From NCBI RefSeq assembly GCF_002735305.1, contig NZ_PDYG01000100.1:1-64000 (forward strand): 64,000 nt of DNA, in the 5' to 3' direction. The translations under genes and the position numbers were made by a program. Numbering within the stretch: position 1 is the first letter of the stretch; the number at the start of each line of letters is the position of its first letter. Below are positions 35,047 through 44,292 of this stretch, in pieces. The notes under the pieces are model-generated. The model had not been told where the DNA came from and searched no databases. It was given only the letters and a program-made list of their open reading frames with translations. This DNA is from Agathobacter ruminis (GTDB taxonomy: Bacteria; Bacillota; Clostridia; Lachnospirales; Lachnospiraceae).

Positions 35047-35880
35047 ATGAAATTTACAAAAATGCACGGATGCGGAAATGATTATGTTTATGTGAATCTA
35101 TTTGAGGAACAAATCGAGGATGCACCGGCACTTTCCATTCGTGTGGCGGACAGACATTTCGGAATCGGAGGAGACGGACTGATTACCATCGGACCTTCCG
35201 ACAAAGCAGATTTTCGCATGAGAATTTATAATGCTGACGGTTCGGAAGCGGAAATGTGCGGCAATGGAATTCGCTGTGTAGCCAAATATGTATACGATCA
35301 TCATCTCACGAATCAGACCACAATCCGGATTGAAAGCGGTGCCGGAGTCAAAACGCTGGATTTGACTGTCGAAAACGGACTGGTCAGCCGTGTTTGTGTG
35401 GATATGGGCGAACCGATTCTCGAAGCAGAAAAGATTCCGGTTGTTGCAGAAAAGTCTCCGGTGATTGATGAACCGATTACAGCTGGGGAACGTGACTGGA
35501 AGATGACCTGTGTCTCAATGGGGAATCCGCATGCGGTTCTGTTTGTCGATGATGTAAAGACATTTGATCTGGATACCTATGGACCGTTGTTTGAGCATCA
35601 TAAACGCTTCCCGAATCGAACCAATACGGAATTCGTAGCAGTACATTCCCGCAAGGAGGTTTCCATGCGTGTTTGGGAGCGCGGCTCCGCAGAGACATGG
35701 GCGTGCGGTACGGGTGCCTGCGCCAGTGTGGTTGCGTGCATCTTAAACGGATTGACAGAAGATGAAGTCCTGATTCATTTGCGCGGAGGCGATTTGACCA
35801 TTCGCTGGGACAGACAAAGTAATCATGTCTTTATGACAGGCCCGGCAACAGAGGTCTTTGAGGGAGAATTCCCATTATAA
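35047..35880 (+). CDS. dapF: Diaminopimelate epimerase
   Basis: Interconverts LL- and meso-diaminopimelate for lysine and peptidoglycan synthesis. ATG 35047 follows AGGAGG (35031-35036), giving 277 residues. The two catalytic cysteines appear in EMCGNGIRCVAKY and ETWACGTGACAS; MHGCGNDYV is the N-terminal signature. murE starts 25 bp downstream, and MurE uses the product of this enzyme. Confidence 0.97.
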   Translation: MKFTKMHGCGNDYVYVNLFEEQIEDAPALSIRVADRHFGIGGDGLITIGPSDKADFRMRIYNADGSEAEMCGNGIRCVAKYVYDHHLTNQTTIRIESGAGVKTLDLTVENGLVSRVCVDMGEPILEAEKIPVVAEKSPVIDEPITAGERDWKMTCVSMGNPHAVLFVDDVKTFDLDTYGPLFEHHKRFPNRTNTEFVAVHSRKEVSMRVWERGSAETWACGTGACASVVACILNGLTEDEVLIHLRGGDLTIRWDRQSNHVFMTGPATEVFEGEFPL

Positions 35881-35905
35881 TAAATGTTAAATGGAGATTA
35901 GAATT

Positions 35906-37384
35906 ATGAAACTTTCTAAGTTGTTACATGAGCTGGATTATGAATTGCTTTCCGGATCAGAGGATGTGGAGATTACAAGTCTCGTATATGATTCCAGAAA
36001 AGTAGAGAAAGGCTCGGTATTCGTTTGCATTTCCGGAAGTGTCAGAGATGCACATGATTTTATCGATGAGGTGATTGAAAAGGGTGCTGCTGCCATCGTG
36101 GTGGAAAAAGATGTACCATGCAAAGAAGGTGTGACCTATATCAAAACGGCCAACAACCGTCTTGCCCTTGCGTGCATGTCTGCAGCATATTTCGACTATC
36201 CTGCCAGACATATTAAAACCATCGGTATCACCGGTACAAAGGGAAAGACAACTACGACATATATGGTTAAATCAATTCTGGAATTGTCCGGAATCAAAAC
36301 CGGTCTGATTGGGACCATTGAATCAATTATCGGAGACTGTCATATTCCATCCGAAAATACGACACCGGAATCTTATGTGGTTCAGGAAACATTCCGCAAG
36401 ATGGTTGATGCGGGACTTGACGCAGTTGTCATGGAAGTATCTTCCCAGGCGATGATGCTACACAGAGTCTCCGGCTTTACATTTGATTACGGTGTATTTA
36501 CCAATCTTGAAGAAGATCATATCGGAGAGAATGAGCATAAGGATTTTGCGGATTATATGCATTGCAAGAGTCTGTTGTTCCGCCAATGCAGGGTTGGTAT
36601 CTTCAATGGCGACAGTGAATATTTCTCGGGAATTCTCGAAGGACATACCTGTGAGGTTGAGACTTTCGGATGTGCAGAAACACTTGATCTGCGTGCGGAA
36701 GAAATCGAATTGAAGAACCGGCATGGAGAACTGGGTGTGAAATATCATGTGCGGGGGCTGATGAACTTTGATGTGGAAGTCAATGTACCGGGAAAGTTTT
36801 CGGTATACAATTCGCTGACCGCGATTGCCATCTGTCGTCATTTTGGCGTGCCGACGGAGCAGATTCAAGAGGCATTGAAGCATGTTTCGGTAAAGGGGCG
36901 AATCGAGCTGGTTCCGGTATCAAAAAAATATACTGTTATGATCGATTATGCACATAATGCGATGTCTCTGGAAAGCCTTCTTACCACTTTGCGTGAATAT
37001 GAGCCGAAGCGTCTGGTTTGTCTGTTTGGATGCGGTGGCAACCGTTCCCGCAGCCGCCGTTTTGAGATGGGAGAGGTTTCTTCCAAACTGGCTGATTTTA
37101 CAATTGTTACTTCCGATAATCCAAGGGATGAGGATCCGAAGGCTATCATGGAAGATATTCTGGTCGGCATAAAAAAAGCAGATGGAGAATATGTGACCAT
37201 TGAAGACCGAAAAGAAGCAATCGCCTACGCACTATTAAATGCAAAAGAGGGAGACATCATTGTCCTTGCAGGAAAAGGACATGAAGACTATCAGATTATC
37301 CGTGGCAAGAAATTGCACATGGATGAGCGTGAATTGATTCAGGAAATCATAAAAGAACATCCTGAGATTGTCTCAGAAGCATAA
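35906..37384 (+). CDS. murE: UDP-MurNAc-tripeptide ligase (meso-DAP adding)
   Basis: Adds meso-diaminopimelate to UDP-MurNAc-L-Ala-D-Glu in the cytosol. ATG 35906 is preferred (TGGAG upstream, MKLSKLLHELDY matching the family start); ATG 35891 would add five residues. 492 residues. Motifs are GITGTKGKTTT (P-loop), TTPES, EVSSQ, DYAHN and SDNPRDEDP, whose DNPR is the meso-DAP specificity motif. The wall should therefore be DAP type. Adjacent dapF supports this. Confidence 0.97.
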   Translation: MKLSKLLHELDYELLSGSEDVEITSLVYDSRKVEKGSVFVCISGSVRDAHDFIDEVIEKGAAAIVVEKDVPCKEGVTYIKTANNRLALACMSAAYFDYPARHIKTIGITGTKGKTTTTYMVKSILELSGIKTGLIGTIESIIGDCHIPSENTTPESYVVQETFRKMVDAGLDAVVMEVSSQAMMLHRVSGFTFDYGVFTNLEEDHIGENEHKDFADYMHCKSLLFRQCRVGIFNGDSEYFSGILEGHTCEVETFGCAETLDLRAEEIELKNRHGELGVKYHVRGLMNFDVEVNVPGKFSVYNSLTAIAICRHFGVPTEQIQEALKHVSVKGRIELVPVSKKYTVMIDYAHNAMSLESLLTTLREYEPKRLVCLFGCGGNRSRSRRFEMGEVSSKLADFTIVTSDNPRDEDPKAIMEDILVGIKKADGEYVTIEDRKEAIAYALLNAKEGDIIVLAGKGHEDYQIIRGKKLHMDERELIQEIIKEHPEIVSEA

Positions 37385-37396
37385 AAATCACAAATC

Positions 37397-37436
37397 AAAA
37401 ACGGCTGTCATCCTGTAAGATGACAGCCGTTTTTTG
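37397..37436. terminator. Bidirectional terminator between murE and the DUF4364 gene
   Basis: AAAACGGCTGTCATC pairs with GATGACAGCCGTTTT around a 6-nt loop, followed by TTG, between convergent genes. Confidence 0.92.
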
Positions 37437-37454
37437 TCTGCTTGATTTTATCTT

Positions 37455-37970
37455 TTATTTTAGAAGTGTATCCATCAGAAGCGCAAAAACTTCATCGCTG
37501 GAATTTTTCCAGTTGTTACAGATGGCTTCCGCCTGCTCTTTGGTATGAACATTAATCTGTAAGGCCAGCTGATCGCGACCGTCATCCTGAATATGCAGAT
37601 CAACCTGATACGATTCCGGTCCGATGCGACGATAGTCGGAGAAGACAGAGTTTTCCAATTTGAATGACATCTGGTTTTGCTCAAAGAAAAGACGAATGTC
37701 ATTTTTTAAATCATGATTTAGTTTATCCTTGGAAAAGGAGAGTGTCTCCTGACCTTTTTCGGAAATCGTATATTGCGTATTCTCATGCGTGACCTGCTCA
37801 TTGATGAGCCCAAGCCGGATGAGTTCGGCCAGAATGGACTGCACTTTAAAATAATTTGCAAATCCTTCCTGCAAAAAGAAATCCGAAATCTGCAGATTGC
37901 TCAGTGCACATTCAGACCGGTCCAGCAAATATAAAATAATGGTTTTGTATATTGTGTTTGGTTTTGCCAT
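37455..37970 (-). CDS. DUF4364 family protein
   Basis: A 171-residue cytosolic protein of the DUF4364 family, common in Clostridia and without an assigned function. The first ~75 residues look like a winged helix (ALSNLQISDFFLQEG, VQSILAELIRLGLI, YTISEKGQETL), so DNA binding is possible. The start codon abuts the malic enzyme stop, and both read on the minus strand, so they are probably one transcript. Confidence 0.8.
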   Translation of the reverse strand: MAKPNTIYKTIILYLLDRSECALSNLQISDFFLQEGFANYFKVQSILAELIRLGLINEQVTHENTQYTISEKGQETLSFSKDKLNHDLKNDIRLFFEQNQMSFKLENSVFSDYRRIGPESYQVDLHIQDDGRDQLALQINVHTKEQAEAICNNWKNSSDEVFALLMDTLLK

Positions 37971-39119
37971 TTAAATATGATCCTTTACTGCCTTGGCAAC
38001 CACATCCGCAACGCGCGGATCGAATGCCTCAGGGATGATAAAATCTTCATTTAATTCGCTGTCGCTCACAAGACCTGCGAGGGCGGTTGCTGCGGCAAGC
38101 TTCATTTCGTCGGTAATCTGTGGAGCGCGACCTTCCAATGCACCGCGGAAGATGCCCGGGAATGCGATGACATTGTTGACCTGATTCGGGAAATCGCTGC
38201 GGCCGGTTCCGACAATACGCGCTCCGGCAGCTTTTGCAATATCAGGCATGATTTCCGGAACCGGATTTGCAAGTGCAAATAAAATGGAATCGGAGTTCAT
38301 TGTCTTGACCATTTCGGCGGTGACGGTATTCGGTGCGGAAACACCGATGAAGATATCGGCACCGACAAGTGCGTCAGCAAGATTTCCGGTCTTGTGCTCA
38401 AGATTGGTAATCTCTGCCATTTCTTTTTGCATCCAGTTCAAACCTTCTGATTCTTTGCTGATAATTCCTTTTCGGTTACAAAGTGTCACATACTTAAATC
38501 CATATTTAAGAAGAAGCTTTGCAATTGCGACACCAGCCGCACCGGCACCGTTCATAACGACACGGCATTCTTCTTTTTTCTTGCCGGTGATGCGAAGCGC
38601 ATTGATGATGCCTGCCAAAACGACAATTGCGGTTCCGTGCTGGTCGTCATGAAAAACCGGAATGTCGAGCATTTCTTTTAAACGGGTCTCGATTTCAAAA
38701 CAACGTGGTGCTGAGATGTCTTCGAGGTTGATGCCACCGAATCCCGGAGCGATATTTTTGACTGCGGTGATGATTTCTTCGGTGTCCTGTGTATCCAGGC
38801 AAATCGGAACGGCATTGACATCGCCGAATTCCTTAAATAATACGCATTTGCCTTCCATAACCGGCATAGCAGCATACGGACCGATATTTCCGAGTCCGAG
38901 AACGGCACTTCCGTCGGAAACCACTGCAACGGTGTTGGATTTCCAGGTGTAGGTATATGCCTTTTCTTTATCCTCGGCGATGACCTTACATGGCTCTGCA
39001 ACACCCGGTGTGTAGGCAATTGCCAGATCCTCTCTTGTGTTGACTTTGGATTTTGCAATTGTCTCTAATTTTCCATTCCATTGTTCGTGCATTTGAAGTG
39101 CTTTTTCGTTGGTATTCAT
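37971..39119 (-). CDS. NAD(P)-dependent malic enzyme
   Basis: Oxidative decarboxylation of malate to pyruvate. 382 residues, the short prokaryotic form without a phosphotransacetylase-like extension. Motifs are AYTPGVAEPC (catalytic Tyr), KSNTVAVVSDGSAVLGLG, KCVLFKEFGDV, FHDDQHGTA (metal binding), GAGAAGVAIAKLL (Rossmann) and FALANPVPE. AGGAGGAAT precedes the start. Cofactor preference cannot be assigned from the sequence with confidence. Confidence 0.93.
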   Translation of the reverse strand: MNTNEKALQMHEQWNGKLETIAKSKVNTREDLAIAYTPGVAEPCKVIAEDKEKAYTYTWKSNTVAVVSDGSAVLGLGNIGPYAAMPVMEGKCVLFKEFGDVNAVPICLDTQDTEEIITAVKNIAPGFGGINLEDISAPRCFEIETRLKEMLDIPVFHDDQHGTAIVVLAGIINALRITGKKKEECRVVMNGAGAAGVAIAKLLLKYGFKYVTLCNRKGIISKESEGLNWMQKEMAEITNLEHKTGNLADALVGADIFIGVSAPNTVTAEMVKTMNSDSILFALANPVPEIMPDIAKAAGARIVGTGRSDFPNQVNNVIAFPGIFRGALEGRAPQITDEMKLAAATALAGLVSDSELNEDFIIPEAFDPRVADVVAKAVKDHI

Positions 39120-39170
39120 AATTCCTCCTGTCTATACCGGAAAATCCTTGCCTAAAAAATTCCGAATGTT

Positions 39171-39199
39171 ATCATAGCATTGATTTTTTTGAGAATCAA
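39171..39199 (-). promoter_or_regulatory. Putative promoter of the malic enzyme gene
   Basis: On the minus strand, TTGATT (39194-39199), a 17-bp spacer and TATGAT (39171-39176), about 50 bp before the start codon. Confidence 0.55.
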
Positions 39200-39203
39200 T
39201 ATC

Positions 39204-39231
39204 TTGCCAACCGGAAATTCTATGTTATAAT
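39204..39231 (+). promoter_or_regulatory. Putative rho promoter
   Basis: TTGCCA (39204-39209), 16-bp spacer, TATAAT (39226-39231). It is divergent from, and nearly touches, the malic enzyme promoter. Confidence 0.6.
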
Positions 39232-39290
39232 GTACCAAAATAGTCTTTGTCCGTGTCGGACAGATATCCCAGTGAGTTTAGGAGAATCAA

Positions 39291-40670
39291 ATGGCAAATA
39301 TGAGAGAAAAGTATGAGAGCCTGTCGGTAAATGTGCTGAGGGATCTCGCAAAGGCGCGTGGCCTGAAAGGGATTTCGGCGCTAAAAAAGGGTGAGCTCGT
39401 CGAAGCAATGTTAAAAGAGGATGAGAAAGAAAAAACATATCCCGTTGACCCACCGAAAGAAGTTCAGGAAGACGTTGTCAGAGAGAGTGCAGCGCAGGAG
39501 GACAACAAGGCACCGCAAAAGCAGAATATGATTCCGGAAAACGGACAAACTGTTACAGGTTTGCTTGAACTGGTACCGGATCAGCCGTACGGATTCCTCA
39601 GAGGCAGCAATTATTTGCCGACGGATGATGATATTTATGTCGGACATCAGCAGATACGCCGATTCGGTCTGAAGACGGGCGATGTGGTCAGCGGAATCGC
39701 CAGACATAAGAGTGATAAAGAAAAATTTGCACCGCTTGTTTATATATCTTCCGTAAATGGCGGACCACCGACCGATATTATCAATCGACCGAAGTTTGAA
39801 GATTTGACACCTGTTTTCCCAAATGAGAGATTACGCCTCGAGCGCGCGGGCGGTTCAGTGGCAATGCGCGTGACCGATCTGGTTGCTCCGATTGGAAAAG
39901 GACAGCGTGGTATGATTGTTTCCCAGCCGAAGGCCGGAAAGACCACACTTTTGAAAGAAATTGCAAAATCAATTAAGGCAAACAATCCGGAGGTTCATCT
40001 GATTATTCTTTTGATTGATGAAAGACCGGAAGAAGTCACCGATATTAAGGACAATATTAAGGGTGACAATACAGAAGTTATTTATTCCACATTTGATGAG
40101 GCACCGGAGCGCCATAAGCGCGTTGCCGAGATGACGATTGAGCGAGCAAAGAGACTGGTTGAACAGAAAAAAGATGTTGTGATTTTGCTCGATAGTATTA
40201 CCCGTTTGGCAAGAGCATACAATTTAACAGTGACGCCGAGTGGTCGAACCCTTTCCGGTGGTCTCGATCCTGCGGCTTTGCACCCGCCAAAGCGTTTCTT
40301 TGGTGCTGCGCGCAATATGCGTGAGGGCGGAAGTCTGACCATCCTTGCTACGGCTCTGGTTGATACGGGAAGCAAGATGGATGATGTCGTATTTGAAGAA
40401 TTTAAAGGAACCGGAAATATGGAGCTTGTGTTGGATCGCAAGCTGTCTGAGAAGAGAATTTTCCCTGCAATTGATATTGTTAAGAGTGGTACGCGCCGCG
40501 ATGATCTGCTTTTGAGCAATGAAGAGTCTCTGGCTTTGGATAAGATGCATCGCAGCTTTAATGGAATTCATCAGGAAGAAGCAATCGAAAATACATTGAA
40601 TATTTTTGCCCGTACCAAAACCAATCGTGAGACCATCAATTTGTTGATGAAAAATACATTTATTAAGTAA
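39291..40670 (+). CDS. rho: Transcription termination factor Rho
   Basis: Hexameric RNA-dependent ATPase that ends transcription. 459 residues. N-terminal Rho_N/SAP-like helices ([18 protein letters not shown]) and a short acidic linker precede the cold-shock-like RNA-binding domain ([14 protein letters not shown]). The RecA-like motor has QPKAGKTTL (P-loop), [21 protein letters not shown] and [16 protein letters not shown] lies 6 nt upstream. First gene of the rho-rpmE-DUF1385-prmC-prfA block; rpmE has its own promoter. Confidence 0.98.
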   Translation: MANMREKYESLSVNVLRDLAKARGLKGISALKKGELVEAMLKEDEKEKTYPVDPPKEVQEDVVRESAAQEDNKAPQKQNMIPENGQTVTGLLELVPDQPYGFLRGSNYLPTDDDIYVGHQQIRRFGLKTGDVVSGIARHKSDKEKFAPLVYISSVNGGPPTDIINRPKFEDLTPVFPNERLRLERAGGSVAMRVTDLVAPIGKGQRGMIVSQPKAGKTTLLKEIAKSIKANNPEVHLIILLIDERPEEVTDIKDNIKGDNTEVIYSTFDEAPERHKRVAEMTIERAKRLVEQKKDVVILLDSITRLARAYNLTVTPSGRTLSGGLDPAALHPPKRFFGAARNMREGGSLTILATALVDTGSKMDDVVFEEFKGTGNMELVLDRKLSEKRIFPAIDIVKSGTRRDDLLLSNEESLALDKMHRSFNGIHQEEAIENTLNIFARTKTNRETINLLMKNTFIK

Positions 40671-40677
40671 ATAGGTA

Positions 40678-40706
40678 TTGCATTCTTGCGGCAGCTATGT
40701 TATTAT
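40678..40706 (+). promoter_or_regulatory. rpmE promoter
   Basis: TTGCAT (40678-40683), 17-bp spacer, TATTAT (40701-40706). It leaves a leader of about 130 nt before rpmE, long enough for autoregulation by L31, but no known L31 leader fold was matched. Confidence 0.6.
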
Positions 40707-40842
40707 AAACAAGCTGTTTATCGGGATGTAAACGGACGATCGTGTCATTCTTTGCAGTAAGTATCATATGCGGATCGGGCATACGGGTATAAAAGAATGT
40801 AACATTAGTAATAAACGATAAGACAAAAAAGAGGTGAAAATC

Positions 40843-41043
40843 ATGAGAGAAGGAATCCATCCAGATTATTATCAGGCAACTGTAACCTGCAACTGCGGAA
40901 ATACTTTCGTAACCGGTTCTACCAAGCCTGAAATCCATGTGGAAATTTGTTCAAAGTGCCATCCATTCTACACCGGACAGCAGAAGGCTGCTCAGGCACG
41001 TGGACGTATCGAACAGTTCAACAAGAAGTATGGTATGAACTAA
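40843..41043 (+). CDS. rpmE: Ribosomal protein L31, zinc-binding type
   Basis: ATG 40843 has GAGGTG 6 nt upstream and gives the standard 66 residues ([19 protein letters not shown]). Cys16, Cys18, Cys36 and Cys39 form the zinc site of the C+ form. Part of the large subunit. Strong terminator directly after. Confidence 0.98.
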   Translation: MREGIHPDYYQATVTCNCGNTFVTGSTKPEIHVEICSKCHPFYTGQQKAAQARGRIEQFNKKYGMN

Positions 41044-41055
41044 ACAAGGAAAAAC

Positions 41056-41086
41056 AAAGGTTGAGGATTTTTCCTCAACCTTTTTT
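41056..41086 (+). terminator. rpmE terminator
   Basis: AAAGGTTGAGGA pairs with TCCTCAACCTTT, then a run of T. Confidence 0.93.
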
Positions 41087-41143
41087 CTTTTTTCAGTTTC
41101 ATTTGAACTGATGACATTCAATCTGTTTTTTGAGGTTTATGAT

Positions 41144-42064
41144 ATGGCTTATTCAGGCGTCGGCGGACAGGCGGTTATGGAAGGTGTCATGATGAAAAAT
41201 AAGGACATCTATGCCATTGCAGTCAGAAAGCCGGATCAGACAATCGATGTGACCACTGAACATTACGGTACATCAAAACAATATAAAATATTTCGCAAAG
41301 TTCCGATTGTACGAGGTGTAATCAGCTTCGTGGATTCGTTATATCTGGGAATGCATTCCCTGATGCATTCGGCTTCTTTTTGGGAAGAAGAGGATGAAAG
41401 CGAAAAGAAAAAGGACATCGACCCGAAGAAAGAAAAGGCACAGGAAAAAGCTGTGATGACGGGAACCGTTATTTTCTCCATCGTTGCAGCATTTGCTATC
41501 TTTTTCGCATTGCCATATTACCTGTCGGTTTTTGTGGGCAGATGGGTATTCAATCCATGGCTGATTGCGTCCATTGAAGGCGTGCTTCGCATGGTGATTT
41601 TTATCGGATATGTGGCATTGATTTCGTTGACAAAAGACATTCGCAGAGTGTATATGTATCATGGAGCGGAACATAAATGCATCAATTGCATTGAATCCGG
41701 TCTGCCACTGGATGTGGACAATGTCAGAAAAAGCACACGCTTTCATAAGCGGTGCGGAACCAGCTTTTTGCTTGTGGTAATGATTATCAGCATTGTGGTA
41801 TTTATGTTTATTCGCGTGGATTCAAGGGTGCTCAGACTGGTATTCCGTCTGCTGCTGATTCCGGTGATCGCAGGAATCTCCTATGAATTCATTCGCCTGG
41901 CGGGCCGTTATGATAATCTGCTGATTCGCATTCTGTCACAACCGGGTTTGTGGCTGCAGCGGATTACAACAAAAGAGCCGGATGATGAGATGATTGAGGT
42001 TGGAATCGCTTCCGTTGAGGCGGTTTTCGACTGGAAAAAATGGCAGGAAGAACAAGGGGAATAA
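41144..42064 (+). CDS. DUF1385 family membrane protein (YqhQ-like)
   Basis: ATG 41144 follows TTGAGG and gives MAYSGVGGQAVMEGVMM, the family's conserved N-terminus; an earlier TTG has no site. 306 residues with about four transmembrane helices (near 115-140, 148-170, 205-228, 235-255). AEHKCINCIE and TRFHKRCGTSFL carry conserved His/Cys residues that may bind metal or haem. Function unknown; in many Clostridia it sits before prmC-prfA, as here. Confidence 0.9.
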   Translation: MAYSGVGGQAVMEGVMMKNKDIYAIAVRKPDQTIDVTTEHYGTSKQYKIFRKVPIVRGVISFVDSLYLGMHSLMHSASFWEEEDESEKKKDIDPKKEKAQEKAVMTGTVIFSIVAAFAIFFALPYYLSVFVGRWVFNPWLIASIEGVLRMVIFIGYVALISLTKDIRRVYMYHGAEHKCINCIESGLPLDVDNVRKSTRFHKRCGTSFLLVVMIISIVVFMFIRVDSRVLRLVFRLLLIPVIAGISYEFIRLAGRYDNLLIRILSQPGLWLQRITTKEPDDEMIEVGIASVEAVFDWKKWQEEQGE

Positions 42065-42068
42065 GGAT

Positions 42069-42896
42069 ATGACTTATCGAGACGCGCTTCAATCGGGAGA
42101 ATTGGTTTTGTCCAATGCGGGAATCGAGGATGCAAAAAATGATGCATGGCTGTTGCTGGCCATGGTTTGTCATATTGATCATACATTTTATTATGTGCAT
42201 GTGGACGAAGAATTGCGTGAGGAGCAGGCGAGAGAATACAAATCTGTGATTAAAAAGCGCGCAGAGCGTGTACCGTTGCAGTATATTACCGGCGAGCAGG
42301 AATTTATGGGACTGACCTTTCATGTCAATTCAAATGTGCTGGTTCCGAGACAGGATACGGAGACCTTGGTGGAAGAAGCTTTGAAAATTGTCCGTCCGGG
42401 AATGCATATTCTGGATATGTGTACAGGCAGCGGATGTATTTTGATTTCTGTATTAAAGCATGCCAGGGATGTGATGGGACTTGGAAGCGATGTCTCAAAG
42501 CAGGCGCTGGCCGTCGCCAAAGAAAATGCGCGTCTGAATGATGTGCAGGCAATGTTTGAATGGGGAAATCTGTTTGAACAAATTGAGGAACGATTTGATG
42601 TGATTATGTCCAATCCACCATATATTCCTTCGGCGGTGATTCCGACTTTACAGACGGAAGTGGCCCAGTTTGAGCCGGTCAATGCGCTGGATGGCGGAAG
42701 CGACGGATTGGATTTTTATCGTAAGATTGTAGCGGAAGCGTCGGATTATTTGAATGAAAACGGCTATCTGCTGTTTGAAATCGGACATGATCAGGGAAAG
42801 GAGGTATCCGATATGATGATTCATGCAGGATATCGAGAAGTAAGAGTAGTAAAAGATCTGGCCGGCAATGACCGTGTGGTTTGCGGACATCTCTAG
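42069..42896 (+). CDS. prmC: Release factor glutamine methyltransferase
   Basis: Uses SAM to methylate the GGQ glutamine of release factors. ATG 42069, four bases after the DUF1385 stop, gives 275 residues. The N-terminal helical domain precedes the Rossmann methyltransferase with LDMCTGSGCI (SAM site) and the catalytic NPPY in SNPPYIPS. It lies directly before its substrate gene prfA. Confidence 0.96.
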   Translation: MTYRDALQSGELVLSNAGIEDAKNDAWLLLAMVCHIDHTFYYVHVDEELREEQAREYKSVIKKRAERVPLQYITGEQEFMGLTFHVNSNVLVPRQDTETLVEEALKIVRPGMHILDMCTGSGCILISVLKHARDVMGLGSDVSKQALAVAKENARLNDVQAMFEWGNLFEQIEERFDVIMSNPPYIPSAVIPTLQTEVAQFEPVNALDGGSDGLDFYRKIVAEASDYLNENGYLLFEIGHDQGKEVSDMMIHAGYREVRVVKDLAGNDRVVCGHL

Positions 42897-42941
42897 CGAA
42901 GAGTTGTTGCCGTAAAACCATTTGAGATAAAGGAGATTACC

Positions 42942-44018
42942 ATGTTTGATAAATTAGAAGATTTAATCCATCATTATGAGGAATTGATGAATATTTTGAG
43001 CGAACCGGATGTGGCAAGCGATACCAAGCGTTTTCAGAAACTGATGAAGGAGCAGGCTGACCTTGCCCCAATCGTGGAAGCGTACAAAGAATATAAACAG
43101 TGCAAGCAGAATATCGATGATTCATTGCAGATGCTCGAAGATGAGTCGGATGAAGAAATGCGTGAGCTTGCGAAAGAAGAACTGAATGATTCCAAGAAGC
43201 GTCTCGAGGAACTCGAGCAGGAATTAAAAATCCTTCTGTTGCCGAAGGATCCGAATGATGACAAGAATGTCATCGTTGAAATTCGTGCCGGTGCCGGCGG
43301 TGAGGAAGCAGCACTTTTTGCAGCAGAAATTTATCGTATGTATGTACATTATGCAGAGAGCCGCAATTGGAAAGTTGAGACACTCGAAGTGGACGAAACC
43401 GGAATCGGCGGCATGAAATCCGTTGACTTTATGGTTACCGGTCAGGGTGCATATTCCGTATTGAAATATGAGTCCGGCGTTCATCGTGTACAGCGTGTGC
43501 CGGAGACTGAATCACAGGGCCGTATTCAGACTTCTACCTGTTCCGTCGCAGTGATGCCGGAGGCAGAGGATGTCGAGATTGAAATTAACGAAAAAGACAT
43601 TCGTATTGATGTTATGCGTGCATCCGGAAATGGTGGACAGTGTGTCAACACCACGGACTCTGCAGTTCGTCTGACACATTATCCGACCGGAATTGTAATC
43701 TACAGCCAGACCGAAAAGTCACAGCTGCAGAACAAGGACAAAGCATTTGCACTCCTTCGTGCAAAATTATACGATTTGGAATTGCAGAAAAAGCAGGATG
43801 CGGAATCTGAGATGAGACGAAGCCAGATTGGAACGGGAGACCGTGCGGAGAAGATTCGTACTTACAATTTCCCGCAGGGACGTGTGACCGATCATCGTAT
43901 CAACCTGACTCTCTACAAACTCGATAAGATTATGAATGGTGACATTCAGGAAATCATTGATGCATGTATTGCGGCAGATCAGGCAAAGAAACTCGCAAAC
44001 ATGAACGAGGACGCATAA
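42942..44018 (+). CDS. prfA: Peptide chain release factor 1
   Basis: Recognises UAA and UAG stop codons. 358 residues. The codon-recognition tripeptide lies in [10 protein letters not shown] (PxT, with Glu in the middle) and the peptidyl-hydrolysis motif in [15 protein letters not shown]. The residue after GGQ is Cys where His is common. Ribosome site AAAGGAG about 9 nt upstream. Probably the last gene of the rho block. Confidence 0.97.
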   Translation: MFDKLEDLIHHYEELMNILSEPDVASDTKRFQKLMKEQADLAPIVEAYKEYKQCKQNIDDSLQMLEDESDEEMRELAKEELNDSKKRLEELEQELKILLLPKDPNDDKNVIVEIRAGAGGEEAALFAAEIYRMYVHYAESRNWKVETLEVDETGIGGMKSVDFMVTGQGAYSVLKYESGVHRVQRVPETESQGRIQTSTCSVAVMPEAEDVEIEINEKDIRIDVMRASGNGGQCVNTTDSAVRLTHYPTGIVIYSQTEKSQLQNKDKAFALLRAKLYDLELQKKQDAESEMRRSQIGTGDRAEKIRTYNFPQGRVTDHRINLTLYKLDKIMNGDIQEIIDACIAADQAKKLANMNEDA

Positions 44019-44058
44019 CAGAACTGTCAAAATTGAATAAAAAATTCTGATTTGTCGG

Positions 44059-44087
44059 TTGCGTGAGAATCAAAATTTGTTTATAAT
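44059..44087 (+). promoter_or_regulatory. mgtE leader promoter
   Basis: TTGCGT (44059-44064), 17-bp spacer, TATAAT (44082-44087). Transcription from about 44094 would leave a leader of about 200 nt before mgtE. Confidence 0.65.
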
Positions 44088-44124
44088 ATTCATGCAAATT
44101 TTAAACATATAGACTGAATTGATG

Positions 44125-44224
44125 AAAGGCAGGTGAGCAGAATGGATAGTTGTGATAGTCATAGTCGAGGTACCAACGAGGTAGCGGATGGTCACATATA
44201 TTCATTTGTTTACCTGCCTTTTTT
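44125..44224 (+). promoter_or_regulatory. Terminator-like leader hairpin before mgtE (putative attenuator)
   Basis: AAAGGCAGGT (44125-44134) pairs perfectly with ACCTGCCTTT (44212-44221), followed by TTT. The 77-nt loop has a further TGTGA/TCACA stem (44151-44155 with 44191-44195) and a small reading frame. It lies between a good promoter and mgtE, so it should be transcribed and could stop transcription conditionally. It does not match the M-box consensus. Confidence 0.65.
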
Positions 44225-44231
44225 GGCATAA
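44142..44231 (+). CDS. Possible 29-residue leader peptide inside the mgtE attenuator
   Basis: An ATG frame of 29 codons ends in TAA just past the terminator-like stem. AGGTGA, part of the stem's 5' strand, lies 4-5 nt upstream as a plausible ribosome site. The peptide starts MDSCDSHSRGTNEVADGH and becomes hydrophobic and aromatic at the end. Translation through it would open the hairpin, and a stalled ribosome would change the fold. No homologue is known to me; it could be chance. Confidence 0.35.
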   Translation: MDSCDSHSRGTNEVADGHIYSFVYLPFLA

Positions 44232-44292
44232 GACAAGTGACGATATGCTTCCATCTACTGCCTCATTCAAAAATGAATTATGAGGTGAGAAA

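Noticed and set aside
44094-44292. M-box (Mg2+) riboswitch before mgtE
   Set aside because: Too short, and the conserved M-box blocks are absent; a leader-peptide or other attenuator fits better.
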